64,000 bases of DNA from Cotesia glomerata (lineage: Eukaryota; Arthropoda; Insecta; Hymenoptera; Braconidae). This document shows positions 33,201 to 44,987 of the stretch, in pieces (position 1 is the stretch's first letter; each line of letters starts with the position of its first letter). Below the pieces are notes generated by a model, which ran no database searches, had not been told where the DNA came from, and was given only the letters and a program-made list of their open reading frames with translations. A program made the position numbers and the translations under genes. The stretch spans positions 22,841,510-22,905,509 of the forward strand of contig NC_058164.1 in NCBI RefSeq assembly GCF_020080835.1. The letters run 5' to 3'.

Positions 33201-34777
33201 AGTATGTATTTTTTTATCTTCAGAATATTTAAATTCAGTGACTCTTATCCGCCGGTCGCGTAAAATTATTTGATAACAGTAGTCTTTCGTATGATTTAAT
33301 TGGTAATAAAAAATATATGATGTGGTTATCTATTTGAATGTAGCTATTTTAAAAAAATTGATCTTTTTTTTATTGTTTTACGGAATGATCGTAAAATAGG
33401 TTATTTTAATATCAATAATAATTGTTTTATTAATTAATTACTTTGCTCAATTACATTAAGTGATGACTTTCCTTTAAATTGTTACTCGTTGATTTCATTC
33501 AATTTCTATTTGATAGTGAATCGTTTGATTATAAAAAAAAGTATACAGAAAAAATCAAATTAGTTTAAGTATTAATTGAGTATTTTTCTTCAAAAGTTTA
33601 TCCTTGTTATACAATATTTACATCTTCTAAAGAAAATTACAACTCTCAGATTGAGATTAACAAAAATCTACATTGAAGAATTTTATTCTTCAACCGAGTA
33701 ATTGATTGTTTTGAAGGAGGTACTTATATATTTGAACCAAGTATTTTTTTCTATTTAGCTTGAGGCCGGTAAAATTGATTCAAGATAATACTGACTGCTC
33801 TTAAGAATACCCCATTTTTTTAAACAGGCTATTATTTAACTTGTTTAGAAAATTCATCTGTATATTTTTTTATTATTAACTAGTTAATTTTCTACGATAC
33901 TCATATTAAATCCTGAGTATAAAATCAAATGCATTTTTTTATTTATAAAAATTTTTGTTTACAAATATTAGAGATTGCATGTAGGCACAATTATACACAG
34001 TAGATTATTTTTCTTCTATAAAAATAATTTTTCTGTAATGTTAGGATCGTTTTATTTAATAAAAAATTTTTCAACTATAAGAAACTAATCGTTATTTGAT
34101 ATCTTGAATATTTTATGATTAAATTATCAACGACAGACACTTTTAGTTTATCTAGTAAATAAAAATTTTCAATTTCATACGTTCGTTGGATAAATCTCTA
34201 CACCCAGTAGCTATTAATTATATTGGATTTCGTTCTAATAAAAAACTGTATTTATTTATGCATTACAATAGTAATTAAATGCAAAGACGCTCTTCTGATG
34301 TAAAGAATAAGAGCTTAGAACTAACCGAAAAAAAATGGCGAATGTCATCAGTAATACGGTTGTTATTTGCTGAGGCATCATCAGGTGTTTAAATTTTTAT
34401 TTATCCCAAGAAAATATGTTTGTTGGTTTGAGATTTAGATTTTTGAATTAAATATTTTTGAACCAAGCATAAATAGATTTATAAGAAAAAATTTAGAAAC
34501 CAAAAAAAAATCTTAAAGCAAAAAATAGGCTTTCTTACGAGTTTTTTTAATTCAAAAATATTTCTCTTGAATGAGATTAATTATTTTTCTGTCTAATAAT
34601 TAACAATAAATTGCTATTAATTTATTCCAATTAAAGTGTGTATGATAATTAAACTTTAATCATCATTTAAATCATATTTAGTCGTCAAACAACTTATTTG
34701 TTACAATAAATTCTCAATATTAAATTAATTTGTTATAGGTTGAGAAAATCATATCACAAAAGTAGTAACAGAAGAAA
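30289..34777. promoter_or_regulatory. Intergenic region between divergent 5'-nucleotidase genes
   Basis: About 4.5 kb with no ORF of note. It must contain both promoters. A long imperfect palindrome sits at 30716-30834. The segment 33720-34800 recurs inverted at 60925-64000. The rest is AT-rich with homopolymer runs (for example 31812-31834) and I see nothing else in it. Confidence 0.5.
30716..30834. repeat. Imperfect palindrome, about 118 bp, partly tRNA-like
   Basis: GTCATGTGTGGCAA pairs with TTGCCCCACATGAC; the inner arms AGTGGATAAGAGT...CGCAATCCCAT pair with ATGGGTTTGCG...ACTCTTACCCACT. CAGTGGATAAGAG resembles a tRNA D-arm. It could be a MITE, a hairpin RNA locus or a tRNA-derived fold-back. 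Confidence 0.6.
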
Positions 34778-37700
34778 ATGATCAAACAATTACTGATTCT
34801 TATCGCAATTAAATGTACTAGTGGATTAACAGGTCGAGGATTAATGTACCCAGGAAGGACAGATCTATTTGAACTTTCTATTGTTCATATCAATGATTTT
34901 CACGCTAGGTAACTTTTTATTTTAAAACTCAAAAATAAAAAATCTATATTCTTGCATTTATGGTATTTAATAAATTTTAGTAAAAAATTTTTTCTCATTA
35001 ATAAATACTTCCTTAAAAAATAAAAAAAAAAAGTCTGTCAAGGATTTATATCTTCTGGCCTCATCAAGATTTCGTTGATTGAATATTGTGAGGATAAATT
35101 ATTTATTACATCATATGTTAGCGTGACCGCGACACTTGAGAATCCATAATTAATGTCAATGCATGATACTTCAGTGATTATTGTTGTGCGTTCAACAGCT
35201 AGTCTAGCAGATCAATTTAAAAAATTTTTATTGCTCTTAATACAGCAGACTAGTTTTTATTGCCCGTAATTAACAGATTTGAAGAAGTGAGCCCCACCGC
35301 AAGTGCATGCGAGCGAAAAAGAGGTGCGATATGTGTCGGCGGGCTGCCAAGAGTTTTTACTGCAGCTAAACGATTGTTCAAAGAGAGGCCAAACGCTATT
35401 CTTCTTAATGCCGGAGATCACTACCAGGGGACGCTGTGGTACAACTTACATCGGTGGAATGTCACTGTCACTTTTTTCAATATGGTACCCTGGGATGTCT
35501 TGGTAAAATCTGATTTTTTTGTGAAAATCAATTAACAACATGATATTATTGTACTGACAAAAATGATAACAATTATTAAAAATGTTAAGACGATAGGAAA
35601 CCACGAATTTGATGATGGTATCGCAGGATTGGTTCCTTTTCTAAAAAATATAAAAGCACCTGTTGTCATTACTAACATTGATATGAGCGATGAGCCGACG
35701 ATGCAGGTAAAAATCTAAAAAATCTCAAATATTATTACTTTTTTTAATTAAATGAATAAGGTAGCTGAAAAGCTCTAGAAATTCCCCGTAAAATGAGCTA
35801 CTGCACGACTTGATCAGCCGCAGGTCGATTTTTGATTAATCGATTAATAAAATATTAATGCCGTTAATTATATAAAGAAGTGGTGATAGATAAGAGTTAT
35901 AAGGGCTCATTTCACTCGAAATTTCACGATCTAGGTCGCGATATACGTTATTTTAAAAAATGAACAATTTAATTTTTTTGTTATTCATCAACGCGATGAT
36001 TTTAGAAGCGATAAATTTCTTATAGACGAATTTATTGGATAAATTGATTTATAATTTTGAATTTGACTGTCCTAAAAGTAAGCAAAACTTTTTAGATGTT
36101 AAATAATTAGTTGCATTAAAAAAATGCTGAATAAACAAAAGGCAACTTGAAAAATTCGAGTAATTGTTGTAATTAATGTTATAAGTATTGAGAAAGGATA
36201 TTTTATAATTTTTTTTGAGTAAAATAAATTAGGCAGTTAAAAAACTCTAGAAATTCCGCGTATAATAAGTCGTCACTTGACTCAATCGGCTGCAGGTCGA
36301 TTTTTGATTAACTGATTAATATTAATGTCGTTAATTATATGAAAGAGTCGGCGTGATTAATAAGGTTTGTAAAGGCTCATTTTAATCATAATTGTATAAT
36401 CTAGGTCGCAGTACACATCACATTTCATTTTTTTATTAATCATCACCGAGACAATTTTAGAGGCCAAAAATTGTTTAAAGACAAATTTATCAGACAAATA
36501 TATTTTTTTACCCCGTACAAAAAAAATTTTGGTTTATGGTGAATTTCCGGATGAACTTCAGATTGTGAAACAAATATGAATTTGAAACAAATTGTGTATG
36601 AAACTTAATTTTTTTAATCTATAAAAAAATATTCACAATCAATTATATTGGAATTTTTAGTTTAATTTATACTGACTTATAATTTACGATTCTGAAACTT
36701 CTATTTGGATATATTTTTTGGAGTAAAAGAACACAATATGCAAAATAATATTTTGAAATTTATCGTGAAATTCAGCTGGAATTCGCCGTGAAATTCATGA
36801 TGAATTTCGAAATATTTTGTGTTCTTTTACTCCAAAAAATTTATCCAGATAGAAGTTTAAGAATCGTAAATTATGAGTCAGTATAAATTAAACTAAAAAT
36901 TCCAATATCATTGGCTACGAATATTTTTTTATAGATTAAAAAAATTAAGTTTCATATACAATTTGTTTCAAATTCATCATGAAATTCAGCTGGAATTCAC
37001 CCTATAATTCATGATGAATTTCGAATTATTATTTTGTATATTGTGTTTTTTACTCCAAAAAATTATCCAAATAAAACCTTAAGAATCGTAAATGTTAAGT
37101 CAGTGTAAATAAAAATAAAAATGCCAATATAATTGACTCAAAGGTTTCTTTACTGAATATAAAAAGTAAGTTTTATACACAATTTGTTTCAAATTCATCA
37201 CGACATTCAGCTAGAATTCGCCGTGAAATTCATTATGAAAATCATATTTGTTTCACAATCTGAAGTTCGTCCGGAAATTCATCATGAACCAAAATTTTTT
37301 TTGTACGGATACTTTTTATTTAATAGAATTTCCAAACTGAATTTTTTCTTTCTTTGATACAAGAAGTTTTTTTTTATTCTAATCCAGAATTTAACTACAA
37401 ACAGCACAATACTTTACCGCGGAGGTAAAAAAATTGGAGTAATTGGTGCAATTATAAAAACTACAACCGTAAGTAAATTTAATGAATTCAGCCTCTAAAA
37501 ATCAGACTAATATAAATGTTGAATAAAATGAATAAAAACATTAAATTGCAGGAATTATCGAAAACGGAGAAATTAAAGTTTTTAGACGAAATCGAAACAA
37601 TAAATCTCGAGGCCGAAAAATTGAAACTCTATGAAAAAGTCGACATAATAATAGTATTGAGTCACTGTGGTCTGCCAGTTGATCGAAAAATAGCCGCTAA

Positions 37701-39295
37701 TTGTCCTCTGGTTGATGTTATTGTCGGTGGACATTCTCACTCGTTTTTGTACTCAGGTGAGTACATAAAACATTATAATTATTATTATTAATATTATGAA
37801 TATATTTACATTTATTCATTTTACTTTTTTTTTTAAGTTATTCATTTTACGCAATAAGTAAAAATTATATGTAAATATTTCACAATTTAGATTTCGCGGT
37901 CACGAAATCAGTACAAGGAAGTTATTGATGCTAAGTAAATAAATTTAAGCTGCATATAATTTTGTTCTAATTTTAACTTAATCTTTGTTTAAGTTCTAAA
38001 CATATACTGAGATCTTTTATAAACATATAACATTCGAGTGAAATCCTAGAGTAAAAAAAATTTTTCGATAACACAATTTCAATGCTAAACTTTATACACA
38101 TTTGAGAAAGTACACGGAAAGAAAATTGTATGAAAAATTACAATGAAAACATCGTAATTTTTAGTGTAGGACATTGCAGTGCCGGACCAGAACTCATACA
38201 TCGTAATTTATACGATGCAACATCGTAAATTTCTATCACTCAAATTAAAAAGAAGTTAAGGTCACCGAAAAAATAATTCTGTATCATCCAGGAATCGAAC
38301 CCGGTGTCCTCTCCGCCTCAAGTCCAAGGTTTATCCCCTCACGCTATCGGAGGGAATATCTAAAGTTTCTGTTCAGTCACATAATAAGACCCTCGATACA
38401 GTAGTTGGTCATCTTTCGGTGGTGGCGTCGCAAACTACTAGACTCTGTATCTCTTTTATTAAAACATATAGTATGCGTCCTTATTCACTTGCTCTTACGG
38501 AAAAAAAATTTACTAAATAACATCGTAGTTTTCAATAATTCAAATTGTATTCTGTAGACGGCAGCATCATAAAAATCGAGATACTGAAAGTCTAGTCCTG
38601 GATTACGATGTTACTATAGTAATTTTTTATAGGATTTTTTTCCGTGTGCGTGACATATTATCGACTTAAAGTTAGAAGTCAAAATTTTTAAGAAATTTAT
38701 TTTTTTTACATTTTTGTAAGTTACACAAAGGAAAAATTTTCTTTTAACAAAGAATTGATGTGTTAAAAATTTTGAAAAAATATTTTAAGAAATCTCAAAA
38801 AAACCACAAAAAAGTGATTTTTTAACGTATCTTTAAAATTTTTTGTCGAATCCTTTAGTGGGTAATAAACGATGTTTTTGTGTTCAAAAAACTGCGTCGA
38901 ATGCGGTAAGCCTCATCGAAAACGATAGATTCGATCGGAAGATATCGCAATTAAAACTTTTCGAAAAAGTGTGTAACCACAACCACTCTTCGAGCTCGAA
39001 AAAGTATAAAAGTTGTGTTTTTGAGCTCGAAAAGCTTAAACCTTCGCATTAAATAATTTTTCGAGTGTTTTAAACTCGTTCATAGCGGGAAGTTCCAGGG
39101 ATGGCCTGCAGGGTCAACCGTTTTTCAGATTTTGAACTTCCCGCTAAGAAAATTGAAAATTTTCAAAAATCGGGAAGTTATTGTTTTTACCCCATTTTTC
39201 GAAAATCGAGTTTTCATCAGGTCTCGACGTTTTAAGGTCCTAGGAAGCTTTTCTGACTATTCCCGCGATGGTGTCCGTGCGGCTATATGTATGTA

Positions 39296-39338
<43 letters not shown>

Positions 39339-40923
39339 ATATGTATGTATGTAAACCTCTTATAACTTTTGAACGACTCGGCCAATCGGATCGACATAGG
39401 TGACGATCCAAAGAGTATTATTACCATTAAATTTCGTGAAAATTTGAATCGATTCGGTTCGCTAGATTTTGAGAAATCTCAAAAATAAAATTTTTAAAAA
39501 ATCGTTTTCTTGGAATAACTTCTAAACGGCTTACCGATCAATTCCAAAAACTAATCAGCTCTTAAGCTTAAAAAACCACGTTGATTGCCACCAGTCCCAT
39601 CAAAATCGGTTGATTCGTTCGAGAGTTATCGAAAACGAAAAATTTCGAAAAAAGTGTTTTTTTCACATAACTTTGAGATTTCTTTTTGGATCATTTTTTA
39701 CTAAATGGAATAATTATTAGAGCTCAAAAAATCACGTCGATCGCCACCAAGAACGTGAAAATTTGTTGATTGGTTCGTGAGTTATCGTTGTCGAAAAAAT
39801 TCGGAAAAAGTGAATTTTTTTAATTTCTCTAAGATTTTCGGTTCGATCAGTTTGTGTTCAAAAGTATATCATAAATTCTGAAAAAGTACGGGGAATACTG
39901 CCAACTGCGTGAAAATCGATTCATTCATTTAGAAATTATTGCAGTTTGAAAATTTAAAAAATACTGTTTTATTAAACTTTCATCAGCCTTTTGAGCTCAA
40001 GAGCTCAAAAGCATAGAAAAGGTATCGTTTTGAGCTCGGAGAGCTCAAAACAACACACAGATTGTATTTTTGAGCTCGAAGAGCTCAAAATAACGGCCGT
40101 GTATTAACGGAATCAGCGGGAAGTTGCAGGGATGGCCTTTAGGGTCAACCGTTTTCCTAATTTTTTTTTAAATTTTCATCAAGTCAAGTTAAAATACGAT
40201 TCATCAAATTACAAAATAAATATAATTAGTGTCAAAAAAAATTAGGAAAATGGTTGACCCTAAAGACCATCCCTGCAACTTCCCGCTAATTCCGTTAATA
40301 CCTGGCCGCTTTTTTTGAGCTCTTCGAGCTCAAAAATACAATCTGTGTGTTGTTTTGAGCTCTCCGAGCTCAAAAAAATAGCTTTTCTATGCTTTTAAGC
40401 TCTTTGAGCTCAAAAGTCTGATAGAAGTTTCATAGAATACTATTTTTTGGATTTTCAAACCGCAATAACTTTTGAATGAATGAACCGATTTTTACGTGGT
40501 TGGCGGCATTGTACGCAGTTTTTTAAGCCTCATAAAGAAGTCTTAAGTTTTAATTGGTCAAACTCGAAATTTCGGAGTAACTCCGAAAAAACACTTTTTT
40601 CGGTTTTCTTTCGTTGACGATATCTCTCGAACGAATCAACCGATTTTGACCGCATTGGCGGCGATCGGCGTGGTTTTTCAAGGTTGAGAGCTGATTAGTT
40701 TTTGGAATCGATCGGTAGAGCCGTTTAGAAGTTATTTCAAAAATACTACTTCTGAAAAAAATTTTTTTCCTATTTTTTTTAAGATTTCTCCAAATTTCTC
40801 AAAATCTATCGGTCCGAATCAGTTCAAATTAACAAGAAATCTAAGTTTGGCGAAGCCCTTTCGAATGGCACCAACCGCGATGAAATCGGTTCAACTGTTC
40901 AAAAGTTATAAGAGGTTTACATC

Positions 40924-40995
<72 letters not shown>

Positions 40996-43016
40996 ATGGA
41001 AGCTTGTAACCGCGTCGGGAATAATAAAGCGCCGGGATTGGACGGAATCCCTAATATTGCCTTGAAAACATCTATTAAAGCAGCGCCAGCGTTATTCCTC
41101 GATGTCTACAACATCTGCTTGAAGGAAGGGATTTTTCCTCGGAAGTGGAAACAACAACGGCTGGTACTACTTCCTAAAGGAAAAAAGCCACCGGAAGAAC
41201 CGTCATCTTATCGTCCACTCTGCATGTTGGATACAGCCGGTAAGATACTCGAACGTATAATCCACCAAAGGATAGAAGCAGTTGTCGATCCACTATTAGC
41301 AGACAATCAGTACGGATTTCGAAAAGGACGATCAACCCTGGACGCAATCAACCTGGTTGTCGGTATAGCCAAAGACGCAATCGCCGGTACCAGATGGAAG
41401 GGTGGAACGAAGAAATATTGTCTGGTGGCAACCCTAGACATCAAAAATGCCTTCAACTCCGCCAACTGGGATCGCATCATGCAAGCTCTTCAAGAGATGA
41501 ACGTACCAGGATATCTACGAAGGATAGTCGCTAGCTACTTCACGAATAGAGTCCTTAGATATGACACGAAGAATGGTCCAAAGGAGTATGATGTTACTGG
41601 AGGCGTCCCGCAGGGTTCTGTTCTCGGTCCACTTCTCTGGAATATCATGTACAACGGATTGCTGAGACTGAAACTACCAAGAAATGTTAAACTGGTAGCG
41701 TACGCGGACGACGTAGCCGTAGTAATCGTCGCCAAGCATATTGATGAGATAAATCATATGTTCACGATCACCTTTGAGCGAATTAACCAGTGGATGGACA
41801 CAGTAAATCTACAACTGGCTAAACAGAAGACCGAGGCTGTACTTATCACTAGCAGAAAAGTGGTGGAAACGATCAATTTAAACGTCGGAGACCAAGAAAT
41901 CACATCCCAACCATTCATTCGATATCTGGGAGTGATGCTCGATTCCCGACTTAACTTCAAACAACAAGTTGAACACGTGACCGCCAAAGCATCAGCAGTA
42001 GTGGCTAACCTAGTACGATTGATGCCCAACATCGGTGGCCCGAAGCAGACAAGGAGGTTATTGCTATCATCAGTAGTTACATCGGTCCTCACGTATGGTA
42101 TATCCATTTGGTCCGACGCACTTGAGACCCAAGAATCATGGAGGAAAGCATGTCCGGTTTACCGACTGAGCGCGCTAAGAGTAGCCAGCGCCTTCCGAAC
42201 AATATCAGAGGAAGCAGTGTGCGTCATTTCTGGAACTCTGCCGCTTAGAGTCTTAGCTAAAGAAAGACGGGCCCTTTACCATCGAAAGAGGTCAACTACA
42301 CTGAGCGCTGAAGAACTAAGAACAGAAGAACGGCAGCACAGCATCTCGCGATGGCAACTTGAGTGGGACGCCGCAGCAAAAGGAAGATGGACACACCGCC
42401 TCATACCAAAGATCGACGTTTGGCTGAGCCGAAACCATGGTGAAGTCAACTATTACCTAACGCAGATGTTGTCAGGACATGGGTGCTTTCGAGAGTATCT
42501 GCACCGCTTTAAGCACGACGATTCTCCGGAGTGCCCGTCCTGCCCAGGAGCTGCTGAAGACGCGGAGCACGTCTTCTTTGTATGTCCTCGTTTCGATCCA
42601 CAGCGTGAAGAACTGGAGAGGATCCTGAACCAGAGAATGCAACCAGATTCACTAATAGAAGCAATGTTGTCATCAGAAGCTGCCTGGAACGCTACCAACA
42701 CGTTTGCAACAGAAGTCCTTAAAGACTTGCGTTCCACCGAAAGAAAAAGAGCAAATAGTAGAAGATAGAAGGAAGATAGTTAACACCTTAGCCACCAGAA
42801 GGAAGAGCAGTAGCTAGATCCTCCCTTCACGAAGTAATGCCTGACGGCGGTTTCCATGAGGGATTAGAGGAAAGAAGGAAAAGGGGTTTAGGGTTTAGTG
42901 GGTAGGGGCGTTAGTGTCGAGTTAGTATGACGCTGCGTCGAGTCGCCACATATCCAGGCCAAACAGCTATGCCTAGAATCCGTAAAAAGGATTCCCCCCC
43001 CTACAAAAAAAAAAAA

Positions 43017-43063
<47 letters not shown>

Positions 43064-44987
43064 GACATACTGACACCCTCGCGGGAATAGTCAGGAAAGC
43101 TTCCTAGGACCTTAAAACGTCGAGATCTAATGAAAACTCGATTTTCGAAAAACGGGTTAAAACCAATAACTTCTAGATTTTTGAACATTTTCAATTTTCT
43201 TAACGGGAAGTTAAAAATATAAAAAATACTTCTTACTTATTTAAGCTCTCAAAGTAGTTTAAAAAAAATTTGGAAAATCCAAAATTGCATGCCTCATAGT
43301 CTCATTTTTCACAATAAAATTGATTAAAATAAAAGATAAAAAGCAAAATATTCAAAAACAGAAAACTCTACTAGGGTTTAGTGGCGCCATAACTCTAAGG
43401 TGAGGAAAAAAATTCATATAATAAAATGTATAGATTGGTATACAAAAAAATCCACAGTCATACATTAGTTTTTTATAAATAATAACTTAACGACAGTGAA
43501 TTGAACGCTCATATTAATTGAGAAAATCCGTCGTGTGTTACTTTAGATAATAAAAAAAATTATTCCGGTACGATCATTTTTTCGACCAATTTCCCTGCCA
43601 CATACACCCATCCATACACAGACGTCCAGAAAAGATTATGTTTAATGTTGTAATTTACTATATTAAACAAAAAAATTGTTATTGAAATATGTTTTATGTG
43701 CCTGACAAATTATTTGACTTGATATGTGTACTCATATTTACCTGTAAGTGCGATATAAATAACAACAAATCAATTTCAGTTTCGAGAAAACTGCTTTTTT
43801 TGTAAATGTCGAGAGTACAGCTCAACCTCAATGCTTCGCTTATGAGGCGTGCAATTAACTCAGAAATGGCGCATTTTCGCCTAGCAACAGCGTAATTCAT
43901 CATTTTTTCCCACCAAATCATAAAAATATTATGATTATCATCATTATTTTGATCTTTGTTCACCCGGATCAATTTTTACGTGTATATTAACAAAAATCTT
44001 CCAGGTGAAGCTCCGTTTATCGACCAACCGGTGGATGAGTATCCAGTTGTGGTAACCCAGGCATCAAACCGCACGGTGCTGATTGTCCAGGCAGCTGCTT
44101 TTACCAAGTAAGCTTCATATCAATTAAAATTTGCTCACCTACTTGTCATTTTTCTAAACTAGCCCCTTTCTTACCATCCGTCGGCAATCAGATACCTAGG
44201 TAACCTGACTGTCTGGTTCAACGCGGAAGGAGAAGTGGAAGACTGGGAAGGAAACCCTATAGTCCTGGACGAGACAATCCAGCAGGACCCAGAGATGCTA
44301 AAAGCTCTGGAACCTTGGAAAAAACAAGTCGATGCTCTAGGGAGCAAAGTTATCGGCAGGACTAAGGTAAAGATGCCCAAAACCTGCCGGGTGGGGGAGT
44401 GCAACATCGGAAACATGATTACTGACGCGATGATCGAGTCATTTATCGACAGAGCCGAGGACGAGAGCTACTGGAGCTTTGCTTCGATTGCGGTGACAAA
44501 TGGCGGCGGTATCCGCAGTCCTATTGACTCTGCTTCAGGTGATATCACCTTTGCGGATCTAGTGATGGCTCAACCTTTCGAAAACTACTGGGATATTATC
44601 GAGATGAAGGGCAGTGACATTCGAATGACTTTGGAGATCTGCGTCGCCAGAAGTCAGCCAGGACATTGGAACGGATACTCTTTCCTGGTCTGGTCTGGAC
44701 TTCGGGTTTTTTATAACATGTCCCAGCCTGTGTTCTCAAGGGTCGATAGTGTCAAGGTCCAGTGTCGCCAATGTGATGTTCCGGTTTATGAAAATCTGCT
44801 TGACCATGAGTGGTACCGCGTTGTAGTACCGACTTTTCTGCTCCGAGGAGGCGACGGGCACTCTGTTATTGCCAGTAGGCATCGGAACCACGTCGTAGGA
44901 GGGCGCGATATTGATTTTCTTGTCAAATATGTGAAGAAAATTAGTCCGCTGATGAACGGGCTTGAGGGAAGGATTGTTTTTGTGTGA
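34778..44987 (+). CDS. 5'-nucleotidase/apyrase family, secreted type without anchor
   Basis: Seven exons: 34778-34908, 35277-35502, 35590-35706, 37388-37468, 37552-37756, 44005-44107 and 44192-44987. All have GT-AG borders and matching phases, giving 552 aa. A short signal-like N terminus (MIKQLLILIAIKCTSG) precedes D40-x-H42 (VHINDFHAR), D91 (NAGDHYQG), N123-H124 (IGNHEFDDG), H223 (LSHCG) and H246 (GGHSHS), a complete di-metal site. The C-terminal domain has CRVGECNIGNMI, NGGGIRSPI, RGGDGH and LVKYVKKISPLMNGLEGRI, and stops at VFV with no hydrophobic GPI signal. It should therefore be secreted, as in insect salivary or venom apyrases (family knowledge). Its last exon is fused where the minus-strand paralogue has four introns. 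The 6.2-kb intron 5 is full of transposons. AATAAA is at 45095-45100. Confidence 0.92.
35752..36500 (+). mobile_element. Element I, copy 2 (uninterrupted)
   Basis: Two diverged tandem halves (about 35757-36225 and 36230-36500) share GCAGGTCGATTTTTGATTAA and GTTAATTATAT..AAAGA words. It lies in intron 3 of the plus-strand 5'-nucleotidase and serves as the empty-site reference for copy 1 at 25735-27366. Confidence 0.65.
36513..37308. mobile_element. Fold-back element J in intron 3
   Basis: Long inverted ends: CCGTACAAAAAAAATTTTGG at 36513 and CCAAAATTTTTTTTGTACGG to 37308, continuing for about 70 bp (TTCCGGATGAACTTCAGATT and its complement). The interior holds further direct and inverted copies of ACTCCAAAAAAT, GAATTTCGAAATA and GAAACAAATTG words. 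Non-coding. Confidence 0.8.
38113..38646. mobile_element. MITE with CACGGAAA ends in intron 5
   Basis: CACGGAAAGAAAATTGTATG at the left and ATAGGATTTTTTTCCGTG at the right are inverted, continuing into GAAAAATTAC/GTAATTTTTTAT. It contains a tRNA-like stretch on the minus strand (38285-38375). Confidence 0.65.
38285..38375 (-). other. tRNA-like sequence inside MITE
   Basis: The minus strand contains CACCGGGTTCGATTCCTGGA, an excellent B box/T arm. Upstream is CGATAGCGTGAGGGGATAAA (A-box-like) with GGACTTGAGGCGGAGAGG between. The acceptor stem does not pair convincingly. Likely a tRNA-derived SINE head or tRNA pseudogene, possibly a captured internal promoter. Confidence 0.4.
38860..39131 (-). 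mobile_element. (AC)n-bearing repeat family, copy 4 (partial)
   Basis: Only the terminal part in reverse orientation, ending TAGCGGGAAGTTCCAGGGAT and GGTCAACCGTTTTTC, placed head-to-tail with copy 5. The left boundary is diffuse. Confidence 0.55.
39132..40162 (-). mobile_element. (AC)n-bearing repeat family, copy 5
   Basis: Starts GAACTTCCCGCTAAGAAAAT and ends GGTCAACCGTTTTCCTAATT. The TG tract at 39299-39334 is empty. It forms a large inverted pair with copy 6 only about 75 bp away. Confidence 0.8.
40993..42768 (+). CDS. Reverse transcriptase portion of R1-type ORF2 (5'-truncated, frame open)
   Basis: 591 codons without a stop. RT blocks in order: NKAPGLDGIPN, QYGFRKGRSTLDA, TLDIKNAFNSANW, TGGVPQGSVLG, catalytic LVAYADDVAV, QKTEAVLIT and RYLGVMLD. 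The tail has the CPSCPGAAEDAEHVFFVCPRF-type zinc motif. There is no endonuclease, because the 5' end is lost at insertion (incomplete reverse transcription, usual for LINEs). The apparent ATG at 40993 is an accident of the junction. The intact frame suggests a young insertion. It lies in the sense direction within intron 5 of the 5'-nucleotidase. Confidence 0.9.
40993..43032 (+). mobile_element. R1-clade non-LTR retrotransposon, 5'-truncated
   Basis: It starts inside the ORF2 reverse transcriptase directly at the AC tract, and includes an intact 3' half of ORF2, a 3' UTR (42769-about 43009) and a poly-A run (43010-43032) running into AC repeats. It differs markedly in sequence from the element at 5555-10410, so the two are separate lineages with the same target type. 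Confidence 0.88.

Larger units (their letters stand above)
40239..43215 (+). mobile_element. (AC)n-bearing repeat family, copy 6, split by R1 element
   Basis: The left part (40239-40992) runs to a pure AC tract (40941-40992). The right part resumes with AC (43033-43059) and ends TTAACGGGAAGTTAAAAA. The interruption is a second R1-type insertion exactly in the AC tract. Confidence 0.8.
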
